Assembly: GCF_047301505.1 (NCBI RefSeq)
Contig: NZ_CP154840.1
Span: 1,860,001-1,924,000, forward strand
DNA length: 64,000 nt
Source of the DNA: Lysinibacillus_B sp031181585
GTDB taxonomy: Bacteria; Bacillota; Bacilli; Bacillales_A; Planococcaceae
Direction of reading: 5' to 3'
Made by a program: the position numbers and the translations under genes. The notes under the pieces are model-generated. The model made no database searches and had not been told where the DNA came from. It saw nothing but the letters and a program-made list of their open reading frames with translations. Each line of letters begins with the position of its first letter. Position 1 is the stretch's first letter. Of this stretch, positions 51,865-60,216 are shown in pieces.

Positions 51865-54183
51865 ATGTATTTCAGAATAATAGGCAATGACATTTTAAAG
51901 AATAAAATGATTACGTTGATAACTATTCTATTTGTCGCTGCCGCAGCTATGCTTGTATCGCTGGCGGCGATACTAACCATTAATCTTTCAGGTGCACTGG
52001 ATACTCTTATGACAAAAGCTAAAACTCCCCATTTTCTGCAGATGCATTCGGGGGAAATTGATAGGGCCCGGCTTACATCTTTTGCAGAGCAGCATAGCAA
52101 TGTGGAGGAATTTCAGGTCATTGAATTTCTCAATGTCGACGGTACACGGATTATACTTGGTGAAAATTCATTAGCGGATAGTGTTCAGGATAACGGTTTT
52201 AGCGTACAGAGTGAAAAATTCGATTACCTTCTTGATCTTGACGGAAATATTATAAATGTATCCGAAGGTGAGCTTTATGTTCCCATAAGCTATATGAGGG
52301 AAAATATCACAAAGATCGGTGACAAGGCAGCCATAAACGGTCATGAATTCGTCGTTACGGGATTTCTTCGCGATTCGCAGATGAATTCTACGCTCGCCGC
52401 TTCAAAGAGATTCCTTGTCAGTGAAAATGATTACGACAAAATAAAAAATCTAGGTAGTATAGAATATCTGATTGAGTTCAGATTAAAAGACTTGTCTGCA
52501 CTTGGCGAATTTGAAACTGCTTATGCTGCCGCAGAGCTAGAGGCGAACGGTCCAACAGTTACCTATACGCTTTTCAAAATGATGAATGCACTTTCAGATG
52601 GAATGATGATTGCAGTGATACTCTTTGTGAGCGCATTTGTCGTAGCAATCGCATTGATCTGTATTCGCTTTACGCTCCTTTCGAAAATGGAAGATGACTA
52701 CCGCGAAATTGGTGTGATGAAAGCAATAGGACTACGCATTTCCGATATAAAAAGGATTTATTTCGTAAAATATGTAGCGATTGCTGCGGTGGGCAGTGTA
52801 CTCGGTTTGGGGCTTTCATATATGTTTAAAGGCATACTGCTTGAAAATATACGCCTTTATATGGGGGAAGCCGAAAACGCTTCTTTTGCACTTCTTTTCG
52901 GAATCATCGGTACACTGATGGTATCAATTTCTATTCTTCTTTATGTAAATAGCGTACTGAAACATTTTAGAAAAATATCCGTCGTGGAGGCGATTCGTTT
53001 TGGTACTTCACAGGAAAAGAGCTCAAGCGCAAAGCGTTTTACCTTAAGTAAGAATCGGTTATTTAACACCAATGTTTTTCTTGGGATTAAAGACGTTCTC
53101 CAACGGAAGAAGCTTTACGCCACAATGCTTGCAGTGTTGGTGGTTTCCTCATTTATCATGATTGTTCCGCAAAATTTGCATCATACGATATCCTCAAAAA
53201 GTTTCACACAATATATGGGTATCGGTGATTACGATCTGCGTATTGACATACAGCAGACCCAAAATCTCGCTGAAAAAACTAACGAAATTTTAAGGGAAAT
53301 AGGTCATGACCGTACCATTTCAAATTATGCTGTTCTGACAACCAAAATATTCAGGGCCAAAATGGAAGACGGAACGGAAGAGAATCTAAAAGTCGAACTA
53401 GGTGATCATTATGCGTTTCCTATTGCATATTCTCAGGGAAAAGCCCCGGTTAACGAAAACGAAATCGCCCTCTCATCGATAAACGCCGATGAAATGAATA
53501 AAAAGGTAGGCGATGCCATTACATTAGTGGTTGAAGGAGAGGAGAAAGACTTTTCGGTAAGCGGGATCTATTCTGACATTACCAATGGCGGTAAAACTGC
53601 AAAGGCTGTCTTCACCGATAATTCGGCAGAGATCATGTGGAGTATAATCAATGCTGAACTGTCGGATACATCTATTATCGATGATAAAGTTTCCGAATAC
53701 GCAAGTAAGTTTAGCTATGCAAAAGTTTCAGATGTTACTGAATTTGTTACACAGACATTCGGCTCAACTATACGTTCTGTCGAAACGGCGTCCTACGCGG
53801 CAATTGTCGTTTCACTCATTATTACAGTGCTGATTACACTGTTATTTATGAAAATGCTTACTGTAAAGGACAGAGCCGCCATTGCACTAATGAAAGCACT
53901 AGGTTTTACAAAATCAGATATCAAGCTGCAGTATATTTCACGATCAGTATTCGTTCTGATTATCGGAATTGTTCTAGGCACGCTTCTGGCAAACACTCTC
54001 GGAGAAGTGCTTGCGGGGGCAGTTATCTCCTCGTTTGGAGCGGATTCGTTTCAGTTTACGGTTAATCCACTGTCGGCGTATTTCCTTTGTCCGCTGCTGA
54101 TGGTATGTGCGGTACTCATCGCAACAATAGGCGGCACATCGGGAGCAGGCCAAATTAAAATTTCAGCTCATATAAAGGGGTAG
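51865..54183 (+). CDS. FtsX-like ABC transporter permease
   Basis: 772 aa with two FtsX-type modules: an N-terminal helix (about 13-38), an outer domain, three helices near 245-375 with the EIGVMKAIGLRISDIKRIYF coupling loop, another helix near 423-440, a second outer domain, then helices near 645-765 with the matching ALMKALGFTKSDIKLQYISR loop. The FtsX/MacB class couples ATP hydrolysis to lipoprotein release or peptide-antibiotic detoxification rather than to bulk transport. The ATPase gene follows after 4 bases. AGAGGTGACGT precedes the ATG. Confidence 0.9.
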   Translation: MYFRIIGNDILKNKMITLITILFVAAAAMLVSLAAILTINLSGALDTLMTKAKTPHFLQMHSGEIDRARLTSFAEQHSNVEEFQVIEFLNVDGTRIILGENSLADSVQDNGFSVQSEKFDYLLDLDGNIINVSEGELYVPISYMRENITKIGDKAAINGHEFVVTGFLRDSQMNSTLAASKRFLVSENDYDKIKNLGSIEYLIEFRLKDLSALGEFETAYAAAELEANGPTVTYTLFKMMNALSDGMMIAVILFVSAFVVAIALICIRFTLLSKMEDDYREIGVMKAIGLRISDIKRIYFVKYVAIAAVGSVLGLGLSYMFKGILLENIRLYMGEAENASFALLFGIIGTLMVSISILLYVNSVLKHFRKISVVEAIRFGTSQEKSSSAKRFTLSKNRLFNTNVFLGIKDVLQRKKLYATMLAVLVVSSFIMIVPQNLHHTISSKSFTQYMGIGDYDLRIDIQQTQNLAEKTNEILREIGHDRTISNYAVLTTKIFRAKMEDGTEENLKVELGDHYAFPIAYSQGKAPVNENEIALSSINADEMNKKVGDAITLVVEGEEKDFSVSGIYSDITNGGKTAKAVFTDNSAEIMWSIINAELSDTSIIDDKVSEYASKFSYAKVSDVTEFVTQTFGSTIRSVETASYAAIVVSLIITVLITLLFMKMLTVKDRAAIALMKALGFTKSDIKLQYISRSVFVLIIGIVLGTLLANTLGEVLAGAVISSFGADSFQFTVNPLSAYFLCPLLMVCAVLIATIGGTSGAGQIKISAHIKG

Positions 54184-54187
54184 GCAG

Positions 54188-54946
54188 ATGAAGAAGATGA
54201 TTATCGGTGACCGCATAACAAAATCGTTCGGAGAAAGAAAGGAACAGCGGAATGTTCTCGATGAAGTTTCTATTGAAATAAACGAAGGCGAATTCGTTGC
54301 GATCATGGGGCCGTCTGGGTCAGGAAAATCAACGCTGATGTTTGCACTAAGTGGAATGGATCAGGTTAATAGCGGAAAGGTCTTTTTTGAAGACAGGGAG
54401 TTATCTGTAATGGGAGAAAATGAGCTGTCAGACATACGTAGAACAAAAATGGGATTTGTTTTTCAGCAGCCTACGATGCTGAAAAATTTAAATATTATCG
54501 ATAATATTATTCTTCCTGTGATGCGTGACAACAGAAAAAATGCCGCCAAAATTTCAGAGAAGGCAAGAGCGCTGATGAAACAAGTCGGCATTGAAGAACT
54601 TGAAAAACATAATATTACACAGGTTTCAGGAGGTCAACTGCAGCGGGCGGGGATATGCAGAGCACTTATGAACAATCCGAACATCATTTTTGGAGATGAG
54701 CCTACCGGAGCCCTCAATTCAAAATCTGCACAGGAAATTTTGAATATATTTTCTGAAATTAACGAGGAAGGCACGACAATTCTGCTTGTCACTCACGACG
54801 CAAAGGTTGCCGCACGGACAGAGCGTATTCTGTTTATGCGTGACGGAAAAATCGTCAGCGAGCAGAAACTCTCAAAATATGAGGAGACCGATATGGATGC
54901 GAGAATCGAGAAAGTTACAAAGAAAATGATCGAATTAGGCATATAA
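54188..54946 (+). CDS. ABC transporter ATP-binding protein (LolD/MacB type)
   Basis: 252 aa. Walker A GPSGSGKST near residues 43-51, Q-loop FQQPTML, signature VSGGQLQRAGICRAL, Walker B IIFGDEPTGALN and the switch His in LVTHDAKVAA. GDEPTGALNSKSA is typical of the MacB/LolD/BceA subgroup that works with FtsX-fold permeases. It powers the permease encoded 4 bases upstream. A C-terminal tail of about 30 residues continues beyond the core. Confidence 0.93.
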   Translation: MKKMIIGDRITKSFGERKEQRNVLDEVSIEINEGEFVAIMGPSGSGKSTLMFALSGMDQVNSGKVFFEDRELSVMGENELSDIRRTKMGFVFQQPTMLKNLNIIDNIILPVMRDNRKNAAKISEKARALMKQVGIEELEKHNITQVSGGQLQRAGICRALMNNPNIIFGDEPTGALNSKSAQEILNIFSEINEEGTTILLVTHDAKVAARTERILFMRDGKIVSEQKLSKYEETDMDARIEKVTKKMIELGI

Positions 54947-55040
54947 TTCTTGTGCTACGAGATGCGTTGGGAAGAAGTGAATGTAAATTTTTAAATAAAT
55001 CTAAAGATCCAGGTATACCAGCAGGTTGACCAATTAACTT

Positions 55041-55346
55041 TTGCTGGATTCAGCAGTCCCTGAGGTGAACGGACACTGCATTTTGCTGGTAAGTTACCCA
55101 TTTTGGCTGCCCTCAATGATTTTTATCCCTTGTAATGAAGAAGGATTTTACTGGGTAGAAGATCTACTCCTACCTGACAGTCTTGCTTACGGTGAATTAG
55201 AAAATGGCGTATATAATATAGCCGGAAGAGGGCACTCATTTATTTTCCTTACGGAAGTTATGCTAGACATAGCAGAAGAAGGAATTTACATTGAAAATGG
55301 TCCACTCTTTGATGGTATTACTATAGCTGAAAAAAACTCACCGTAA
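55041..55346 (+). CDS. hypothetical protein, possibly truncated (about 100 aa)
   Basis: The frame opens at a TTG without a good ribosome site. A central stretch (YPFWLPSMIFIPCNEEGFYWVEDLLLPDSLAYGEL and GVYNIAGRGHSFIFLTEVM, given as two pieces of one chain) is protein-like with no membrane helix. No family recognised. It may be a gene whose N-terminus has been lost. Confidence 0.4.
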   Translation: MLDSAVPEVNGHCILLVSYPFWLPSMIFIPCNEEGFYWVEDLLLPDSLAYGELENGVYNIAGRGHSFIFLTEVMLDIAEEGIYIENGPLFDGITIAEKNSP

Positions 55347-55411
55347 GCATTAAAGGCATTTGCTTTCCAAAGAAATGCATTAACGTATAGTGTGGCCCGG
55401 CTTTTACATAA

Positions 55412-55975
55412 TTACGACCCTGTTCTCGATCGTTCCGTCAAATAATGCCGTGCCATATAATAGGCATTAGCAGTGAATAGCTGGGTATTGATGTTATTGG
55501 TTTTCATAAGTGTGCCGAAGTCATCAAAATCCACCAATTTTACGGAGATTTCTTCGGTCGAATCAAGGGCTTGCTTAAATTCTTTATAGGCATCTAACAG
55601 CAGGTAGGTTTTGACTTTGTTAGTTTGTGTAGCTGGGTTGACCATGAATTCGCCCAAAAGAATGGGCTGCTTCGAAGAAATAAAGCCTGTCTCTTCTCTG
55701 ATCTCCCTTATTAAACCTTCCTCAGGAGTTTCATTTCCTTCTATCTTTCCGGCAGGTACTTCCAGGAAAAAGTCCGCGCCTGCATATCTATACTGTTCTA
55801 CAAGTACCATTTGATTATCCTTTGTCAGCACAACAGCATTCACCCAATCTGCATATTCATTTACATAATAATCATCAATTACTATTCCATTAGGATGTTC
55901 ACATATATCTTTTCGAATATTTCCAAACGGCGACTTATGTATATATTCGGTTTTTAGTGTTTTCCATTTCTTCAT
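55412..55975 (-). CDS. Nudix hydrolase, ADP-ribose pyrophosphatase-like
   Basis: 187 aa. Full Nudix box GKIEGNETPEEGLIREIREE-TGF near residues 74-96 (G-x5-E-x7-RE-U-x-EE-x-G-U), preceded by VEQYRYAGADFFLEVPAG, the strand and loop typical of ADP-ribose diphosphatases (NudF type). It should split ADP-ribose or a related nucleoside diphosphate sugar into phosphates, using Mg ions bound by the box glutamates. AGGAGAAAATT precedes the ATG. Stands alone on the minus strand. Confidence 0.9.
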   Translation of the reverse strand: MKKWKTLKTEYIHKSPFGNIRKDICEHPNGIVIDDYYVNEYADWVNAVVLTKDNQMVLVEQYRYAGADFFLEVPAGKIEGNETPEEGLIREIREETGFISSKQPILLGEFMVNPATQTNKVKTYLLLDAYKEFKQALDSTEEISVKLVDFDDFGTLMKTNNINTQLFTANAYYMARHYLTERSRTGS

Positions 55976-56133
55976 AATTTTCTCCTAAGGGTTAAATAGA
56001 CGTACGAACACCTTACTGAATAGGGTTTGCAGGTAGTATAAAATCCTTTTGAAACTTGTCTGCAACTTTAATTTATTCTATAATATATAAAATTTTCCAT
56101 TTTAGTGCAAATAAATAATTACAGGAGGCAGGC

Positions 56134-56661
56134 ATGGATTTATTACTAGTTATCGTAGAATCATTTTGGCAGGTGATTAAGCCGAATCTACATTACATTT
56201 TCATCGTCGTTTTCATTTTAATTATTGTTCAAGCCATTAAAATCTATGCTGAAAAGCAAAAAGAGAAGAAACTTAGGAGGTCAGGCATTTTTGAAGTGGA
56301 TGAGATGAGCGGTATTACTTTTGAAAATTACTTAAAAAGCTTACTAAAAATGCAGGGATTTGCGGTACAAATGACGCCGGCAGCCGGAGACTACGGGGCA
56401 GATCTCATTTTAACAAAAAATAATGAAAGAATAGTTGTGCAGGCAAAGCGCTATAAAAAGAAAGTAGGCGTTCGGGCAGTACAGGAAATCGTTTCTGCAA
56501 AAGGGCACTATCAAGCTTCGGCATGCTGGGTCATTACAAATAATTATTATACCCAGCAGGCGGTGAACCTAGCTAAATCCAATCAAGTCCGTTTAATCGA
56601 CCGGGATGAATTGATTACGTGGATGATACAGGAGAAGGATGCGCAGGCTAAAGTTTCGTAA
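56134..56661 (+). CDS. membrane-anchored Mrr-type restriction endonuclease
   Basis: 175 aa. One N-terminal membrane helix (about residues 17-36, NLHYIFIVVFILIIVQAIKI) then a charged linker and a Mrr_cat domain: ITFENYLKSLL, GDYGADLILTKN (Asp of the PD motif) and IVVQAKRYKKKVGV (QxK motif), with the downstream helix VRAVQEIVSAKGHY. The domain cuts DNA, in known cases modified or foreign DNA, but membrane-tethered copies may act on incoming DNA at the cell surface. ACAGGAGGC precedes the ATG. A Nudix gene follows after 34 bases. Confidence 0.85.
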   Translation: MDLLLVIVESFWQVIKPNLHYIFIVVFILIIVQAIKIYAEKQKEKKLRRSGIFEVDEMSGITFENYLKSLLKMQGFAVQMTPAAGDYGADLILTKNNERIVVQAKRYKKKVGVRAVQEIVSAKGHYQASACWVITNNYYTQQAVNLAKSNQVRLIDRDELITWMIQEKDAQAKVS

Positions 56662-56695
56662 TGCTTGCAATGATGAGAGAGTAAAGGTGATCAAT

Positions 56696-57112
56696 ATGAA
56701 AAAAACACTGCATGTGGTGGGAGCCATTATTGAAAATGAACAAAATGAAGTGTTTTGTGCTTTAAGAAGCCCGGAGATGGTGCTGCCGAATTACTGGGAA
56801 TTCCCGGGCGGAAAAATAGAGGCGGATGAAACGCCGGAAACCGCATTAAAACGTGAAATACTGGAAGAATTTCTCTGCCGTATCCATGTTGGGGAAAAGG
56901 TAGCGGATACAACACATGAATACGACCATATCATTGTCCGGTTAGAAACGTACAAGGCGACATTAGTAGATGGACCGGACCCGATTGTGATCGAGCATGC
57001 GGAAGCGAGATGGGTGCCAAAGGGGGAGCTTTTACAGCTGAACTTCGCACCAGCTGATATACCGGCTGTGAAAAAGCTTGCAGCAGAAGTAACCCTGAAA
57101 GAAGAAATATAA
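56696..57112 (+). CDS. MutT-type Nudix (d)NTP pyrophosphohydrolase
   Basis: 138 aa. Nudix box GGKIEADETPETALKREILE then EF near residues 38-59. The NYWEFPGGKIE lead is typical of MutT/CTP pyrophosphohydrolase enzymes that remove oxidised or unusual nucleotides. It should hydrolyse an NTP to NMP and pyrophosphate. ATG at 56696 has AAAGGTGATC upstream; the open frame from 56639 overlaps the nuclease gene and has no site. Likely co-transcribed with the Mrr-type gene. Confidence 0.87.
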   Translation: MKKTLHVVGAIIENEQNEVFCALRSPEMVLPNYWEFPGGKIEADETPETALKREILEEFLCRIHVGEKVADTTHEYDHIIVRLETYKATLVDGPDPIVIEHAEARWVPKGELLQLNFAPADIPAVKKLAAEVTLKEEI

Positions 57113-57221
57113 TCCTGGGGAGCAGAAGCAGCTCATGCAAAAGCCTGAAAACTATTTAACTTGTGTTCAACAATCGGGCCAGAGTGTTGAAGGGGAAATT
57201 TTTTAAGGAGTATTGATATTA

Positions 57222-57263
57222 TGAGAAAATTTAAAACTTATAGAGATTATTTGAATAATACTT
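57222..57263 (+). pseudogene. truncated start of an XRE antitoxin-like gene
   Basis: AAGGAGTATTGATATT precedes ATG and reads MRKFKTYRDYLNNT then stop. The MRxFKTYRDYL start resembles the first residues of HTH antitoxins in HigBA-type toxin-antitoxin loci. No toxin gene is present. Very short, so weak. Confidence 0.3.
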
Positions 57264-57280
57264 AACATTGGGGGAACAAG

Positions 57281-57724
57281 ATGAAATACAATTCAATTCC
57301 ACGGCGAAAAAGTAATTTATTAATAGCCTTTTTTTACTTAATCTTATGTATATTGAGTTGGGAGCTACCTATTCATAGATGGATAATTTTAACTGCATTT
57401 ATAGTTTTCTTGCTATTGGCATTTGTAAAATATACTTTAGTCATTAATCACAATATCATTTATACTATTCAACTATTCAGGATAACTATATATAAAAAAG
57501 AGGTAACATCTTTGCACATAAAAGAAATTATTTTCAAAAGAAGAGATTGGAGTTCCAAACTAGCTGTCATTAAGTTGTATAAAGGTCTATCTATTCGTGT
57601 AGCTCTGTTTAAACCAGAAAATGTGTATGATGATTTAGTTGAATTTTGTGAGGATAACGCCATTCATTATGAGAAAACGAGGGATTATAAAATAATTGAA
57701 AAAATGACATATGCCTCGAAATGA
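57281..57724 (+). CDS. EbsA-like membrane protein with PH-type domain
   Basis: 147 aa. Two membrane helices (about residues 13-28 and 34-51) followed by a cytoplasmic beta-rich domain with NIIYTIQLFRITIYKKEVTSLHIKEI, the strand-turn-strand seen in bacterial PH-like and EbsA proteins. The C-terminal FCEDNAIHYEKTRDYKIIEKM continues the fold. Function unknown, perhaps envelope-linked. GGGGGAACAAG precedes the ATG. Confidence 0.65.
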   Translation: MKYNSIPRRKSNLLIAFFYLILCILSWELPIHRWIILTAFIVFLLLAFVKYTLVINHNIIYTIQLFRITIYKKEVTSLHIKEIIFKRRDWSSKLAVIKLYKGLSIRVALFKPENVYDDLVEFCEDNAIHYEKTRDYKIIEKMTYASK

Positions 57725-57842
57725 TACTATCGTATATCCATACACCATCAAGCAAAATAACGTCCCCACATGCAAGTTTGGAAACAGACCAAAAAGGCAT
57801 AAATGTTGTTAGATTAATGTTCGTGCCTTTTTACGAGGACTA

Positions 57843-57880
57843 GTGTTTATACAGCTTTTTATGCAAAGCTGTATAAACAC
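57843..57880. repeat. 16-bp perfect palindrome
   Basis: GTGTTTATACAGCTTT (57843-57858) is exactly complementary to 57865-57880, with a 6-base loop TTATGC. No T-run follows on either strand, so it is unlikely to be a simple terminator. Confidence 0.75.
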
Positions 57881-58091
57881 AGCTAAGATAAGACCTTCCA
57901 GAGTGTGTTATCAAAATAAAAACCTGTATATAGAGACAAGTTATTAAGCAGTATACCAGCATTTTTTTAACGTTCCTATACTTCAATTACAGGGGCTATA
58001 CAACAATCGGTCGCTCATGTTGAATATGCCGTTCTGTTCCTCTTGCATCCACGGAGACAAGGGTTGTTAAGTACATAAGAATATAGTAAAA

Positions 58092-58131
58092 GCGGTCCGC
58101 CACAGAATAGATTGTGGAAGGCCGCCTTTTT
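58092..58131. terminator. probable terminator
   Basis: GCGG and CCACA on the left pair with TGTGG and CCGC on the right, with T-rich and A-rich flanks. It lies downstream of the truncated GlsB-type gene on the minus strand. Confidence 0.55.
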
Positions 58132-58208
58132 ATTATAAACACCATCACCATTTATTGTTGGTTAGATCTGATTCACTTAATCGGATACAAATAAACTACA
58201 ATATCTAG

Positions 58209-58391
58209 TTAGCTTACGATACACAATGATTTCATAATGAAGCTCGCAATGAAAGCTAGTATAATTGCTCTAACGAGAGTAGAGAAGATATAGAAATCAG
58301 AAATTTTAGGACCCGAGCTTCCATGAAACATACCACCAATCCATGCACCGATAATGTTACCAATAATTCTACTCGTCCCTATCTGGAACAA
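58209..58391 (-). pseudogene. truncated GlsB/YeaQ/YmgE-family membrane protein
   Basis: GNIIGAWIGGMFHGSSGPKI and the following ALVR-like ILAFIASFI match the central and C-terminal part of the transglycosylase-associated (GlsB/YeaQ) proteins, about 80 aa, with GxxG helices. The N-terminal helix (normally IIGGIIGWIAG) is missing and no ribosome site precedes the frame. Probably a broken copy; a rare start cannot be ruled out. Confidence 0.6.
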
Positions 58392-58627
58392 TTACAAGGT
58401 CAGTCTGGTATTTGGTTTTGGAATTCACAAACATCAAATATACATGTACAAGCTGTAGCGAGATGGTGCTCTCCCACCTGAGCTGCAAGACTTTAAAAGA
58501 TACAAAAATAACAATGTTCTTACATATCGCCATAGCGTTTTAGGTGGGAGAGAGGCATAGACAACCTTTATAGTTTTTCTTATTTATTATTTCCAAAAAA
58601 TAGACAATCCGCGCTTTACTCCCCGCA

Positions 58628-58849
58628 TTAACGTTTCTTCTTTTTATCGTCTACCAGTAATGCTTCCTTCTTATTTATTTTTTCTAACACTACATGGACG
58701 TGGAATTTATTCTCTTCAATTTGAATGACATCTACCACTTTTCCTTTACGGCCTTTAATTTTAAGATCTTCATTGACTTGGGGGATACGTTGTAAACATT
58801 GACTAAGGACAGATGAGTTTTTTTCTAAATAATGAATGGCAAACAACAT
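58628..58849 (-). CDS. small basic protein (73 aa), unknown
   Basis: AAGGAGCGCC lies just upstream of the ATG, so it is probably translated. It reads MLFAIHYLEKNSSVLSQCLQ, then a middle basic block (KIKGRKGKVVDVIQIEENKF), an ENKFHVHVVLEKI strand and a Lys/Arg-rich tail (DDKKKKR). The strand pair suggests a small beta domain, perhaps nucleic-acid or protein binding. Not recognised with certainty. Confidence 0.65.
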   Translation of the reverse strand: MLFAIHYLEKNSSVLSQCLQRIPQVNEDLKIKGRKGKVVDVIQIEENKFHVHVVLEKINKKEALLVDDKKKKR

Positions 58850-59019
58850 GTTTAGGCGCTCCTTGTAACCTCAAATAGAAGGTTGAGTGAATTTTTTTCA
58901 ATTTATGATGATGTCAGCGTATATAGAACGTCAGAAAAGAAGATTGATAAACTTGAGAGAAATGATTTCCGGACTTCAATAATAGGATAGGGTAACGAAG
59001 GAATGGAGGTGTAGAAGGA

Positions 59020-59274
59020 ATGACGGAAAAATGGGGCTTAACAGCTGTTGTTCTCGTTGAGCAAAAGCTACGGCATAAGTACGCAGCTTTTTTCCTCCTG
59101 GCTGAGGGATAATATGATTGGATTTTGGTTGGAATTGGGGCTGTCGGTTCTTTATTGGCTCATCAAAAAAGTCCGAAGAGATGGTGGCTGTATGCATGGG
59201 CGTTAACTGTGCCGTTTTCAATTTTTCATATGTTGATTCAGCCTGTCGTTATCGCCCCGTTGTACAATGATTGA
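59020..59274 (+). pseudogene. remnant of an M48-type membrane peptidase
   Basis: The frame reads MTEKWGLTAVVLVEQKLRHK, then a stop at about 59110, then continues YDWILVGIGAVGSLLAHQKS, PKRWWLYAWALTVPFSIFHM and LIQPVVIAPLYND before stopping. The last two pieces match the Trp-rich helix and the FIQPVVIDPLFND region of M48 (CAAX/STE24-like) peptidases. The HExxH catalytic domain is missing. Confidence 0.7.
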
Positions 59275-59520
59275 ACATATATTTTCCGATACTTGACCAT
59301 AACCTTATGTTTAGCGCTTCTCTAAAGCTTGTTTTATTTGTTGATACGACATAACGCAAAAAAGGCCCTTATAAATGTAAAAAACTAACAGATTCTTCTT
59401 CTGCAATCCTCCAATAGTTCCTCTCATTTTCTACAGCTCTCCCTTAAAAACCCCGTATTAAAGAAAAATGAAACCATTCCAAAACTCAAACGTAAATATA
59501 TGGAAGAAAGGATGATAAGT

Positions 59521-60216
59521 ATGGTTTCGATTTACATAAAAAAGGCAGGATATAGCGAGTCATCGTCTATTTTACATGACGTGCAATTTATGGTGCCGCA
59601 AGGGAAACTGATCGGTCTGATTGGTGCGAATGGTGCCGGGAAGAGTACGACGATCCAGTCGATGATGGGAACGATTCCGTTTTTTGAAGGGGAAGTGCAG
59701 CTCGGCACATACGGGTATGTACCGGAACGGCCGATTTTATATGAGTATCTTACGTTATGGGAGCACATCGATTTATTGATCCGCACAGTGGGGCAGGAAG
59801 AGAATGAACTGAAGAGCCGGGCAAAGGAGCTTTGCAAAACGTTCCGCCTGGATGATAAGCTGCATCTTTACCCAATCCATTTTTCGAAAGGGATGCAGCA
59901 GAAGGTGATGCTGATATTGGCATTCACTCCTACATATGAGTTTTATATTTTAGATGAGCCTTTTATGGGTCTTGATCCGCAGGCGATGAGACGGCTCATT
60001 CAGCTAGTCGCAGAGGAGAAGGCAAGAGGGGCGGCCATCCTGATGTCCACACATGCACTGGACACAGCTGAAAAGATTTGTGATGGCTATGTCTGCATGC
60101 ATGAGGGCCATGTACTGAAGCAGGGCACGCTAGAAGAGATGCGTCAGTATGAGGGACAATCTCTCTTAGAGCTATTTGACGAACTGATTGAAGGTGCAGC
60201 CCGTGCAGTTGTTTAA
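59521..60216 (+). CDS. ABC transporter ATPase, EcsA-like
   Basis: 231 aa. Walker A GANGAGKST, then LTLWEHIDLL, signature FSKGMQQKVML, Walker B YILDEPFMGLDP and the switch His in MSTHALDTAEKICD. The order matches single-domain exporter ATPases of the EcsA group. ATG at 59521 has AAAGGATGAT upstream; the longer frame from 59500 starts at that site. The downstream permease starts inside its last codons. Confidence 0.88.
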   Translation: MVSIYIKKAGYSESSSILHDVQFMVPQGKLIGLIGANGAGKSTTIQSMMGTIPFFEGEVQLGTYGYVPERPILYEYLTLWEHIDLLIRTVGQEENELKSRAKELCKTFRLDDKLHLYPIHFSKGMQQKVMLILAFTPTYEFYILDEPFMGLDPQAMRRLIQLVAEEKARGAAILMSTHALDTAEKICDGYVCMHEGHVLKQGTLEEMRQYEGQSLLELFDELIEGAARAVV

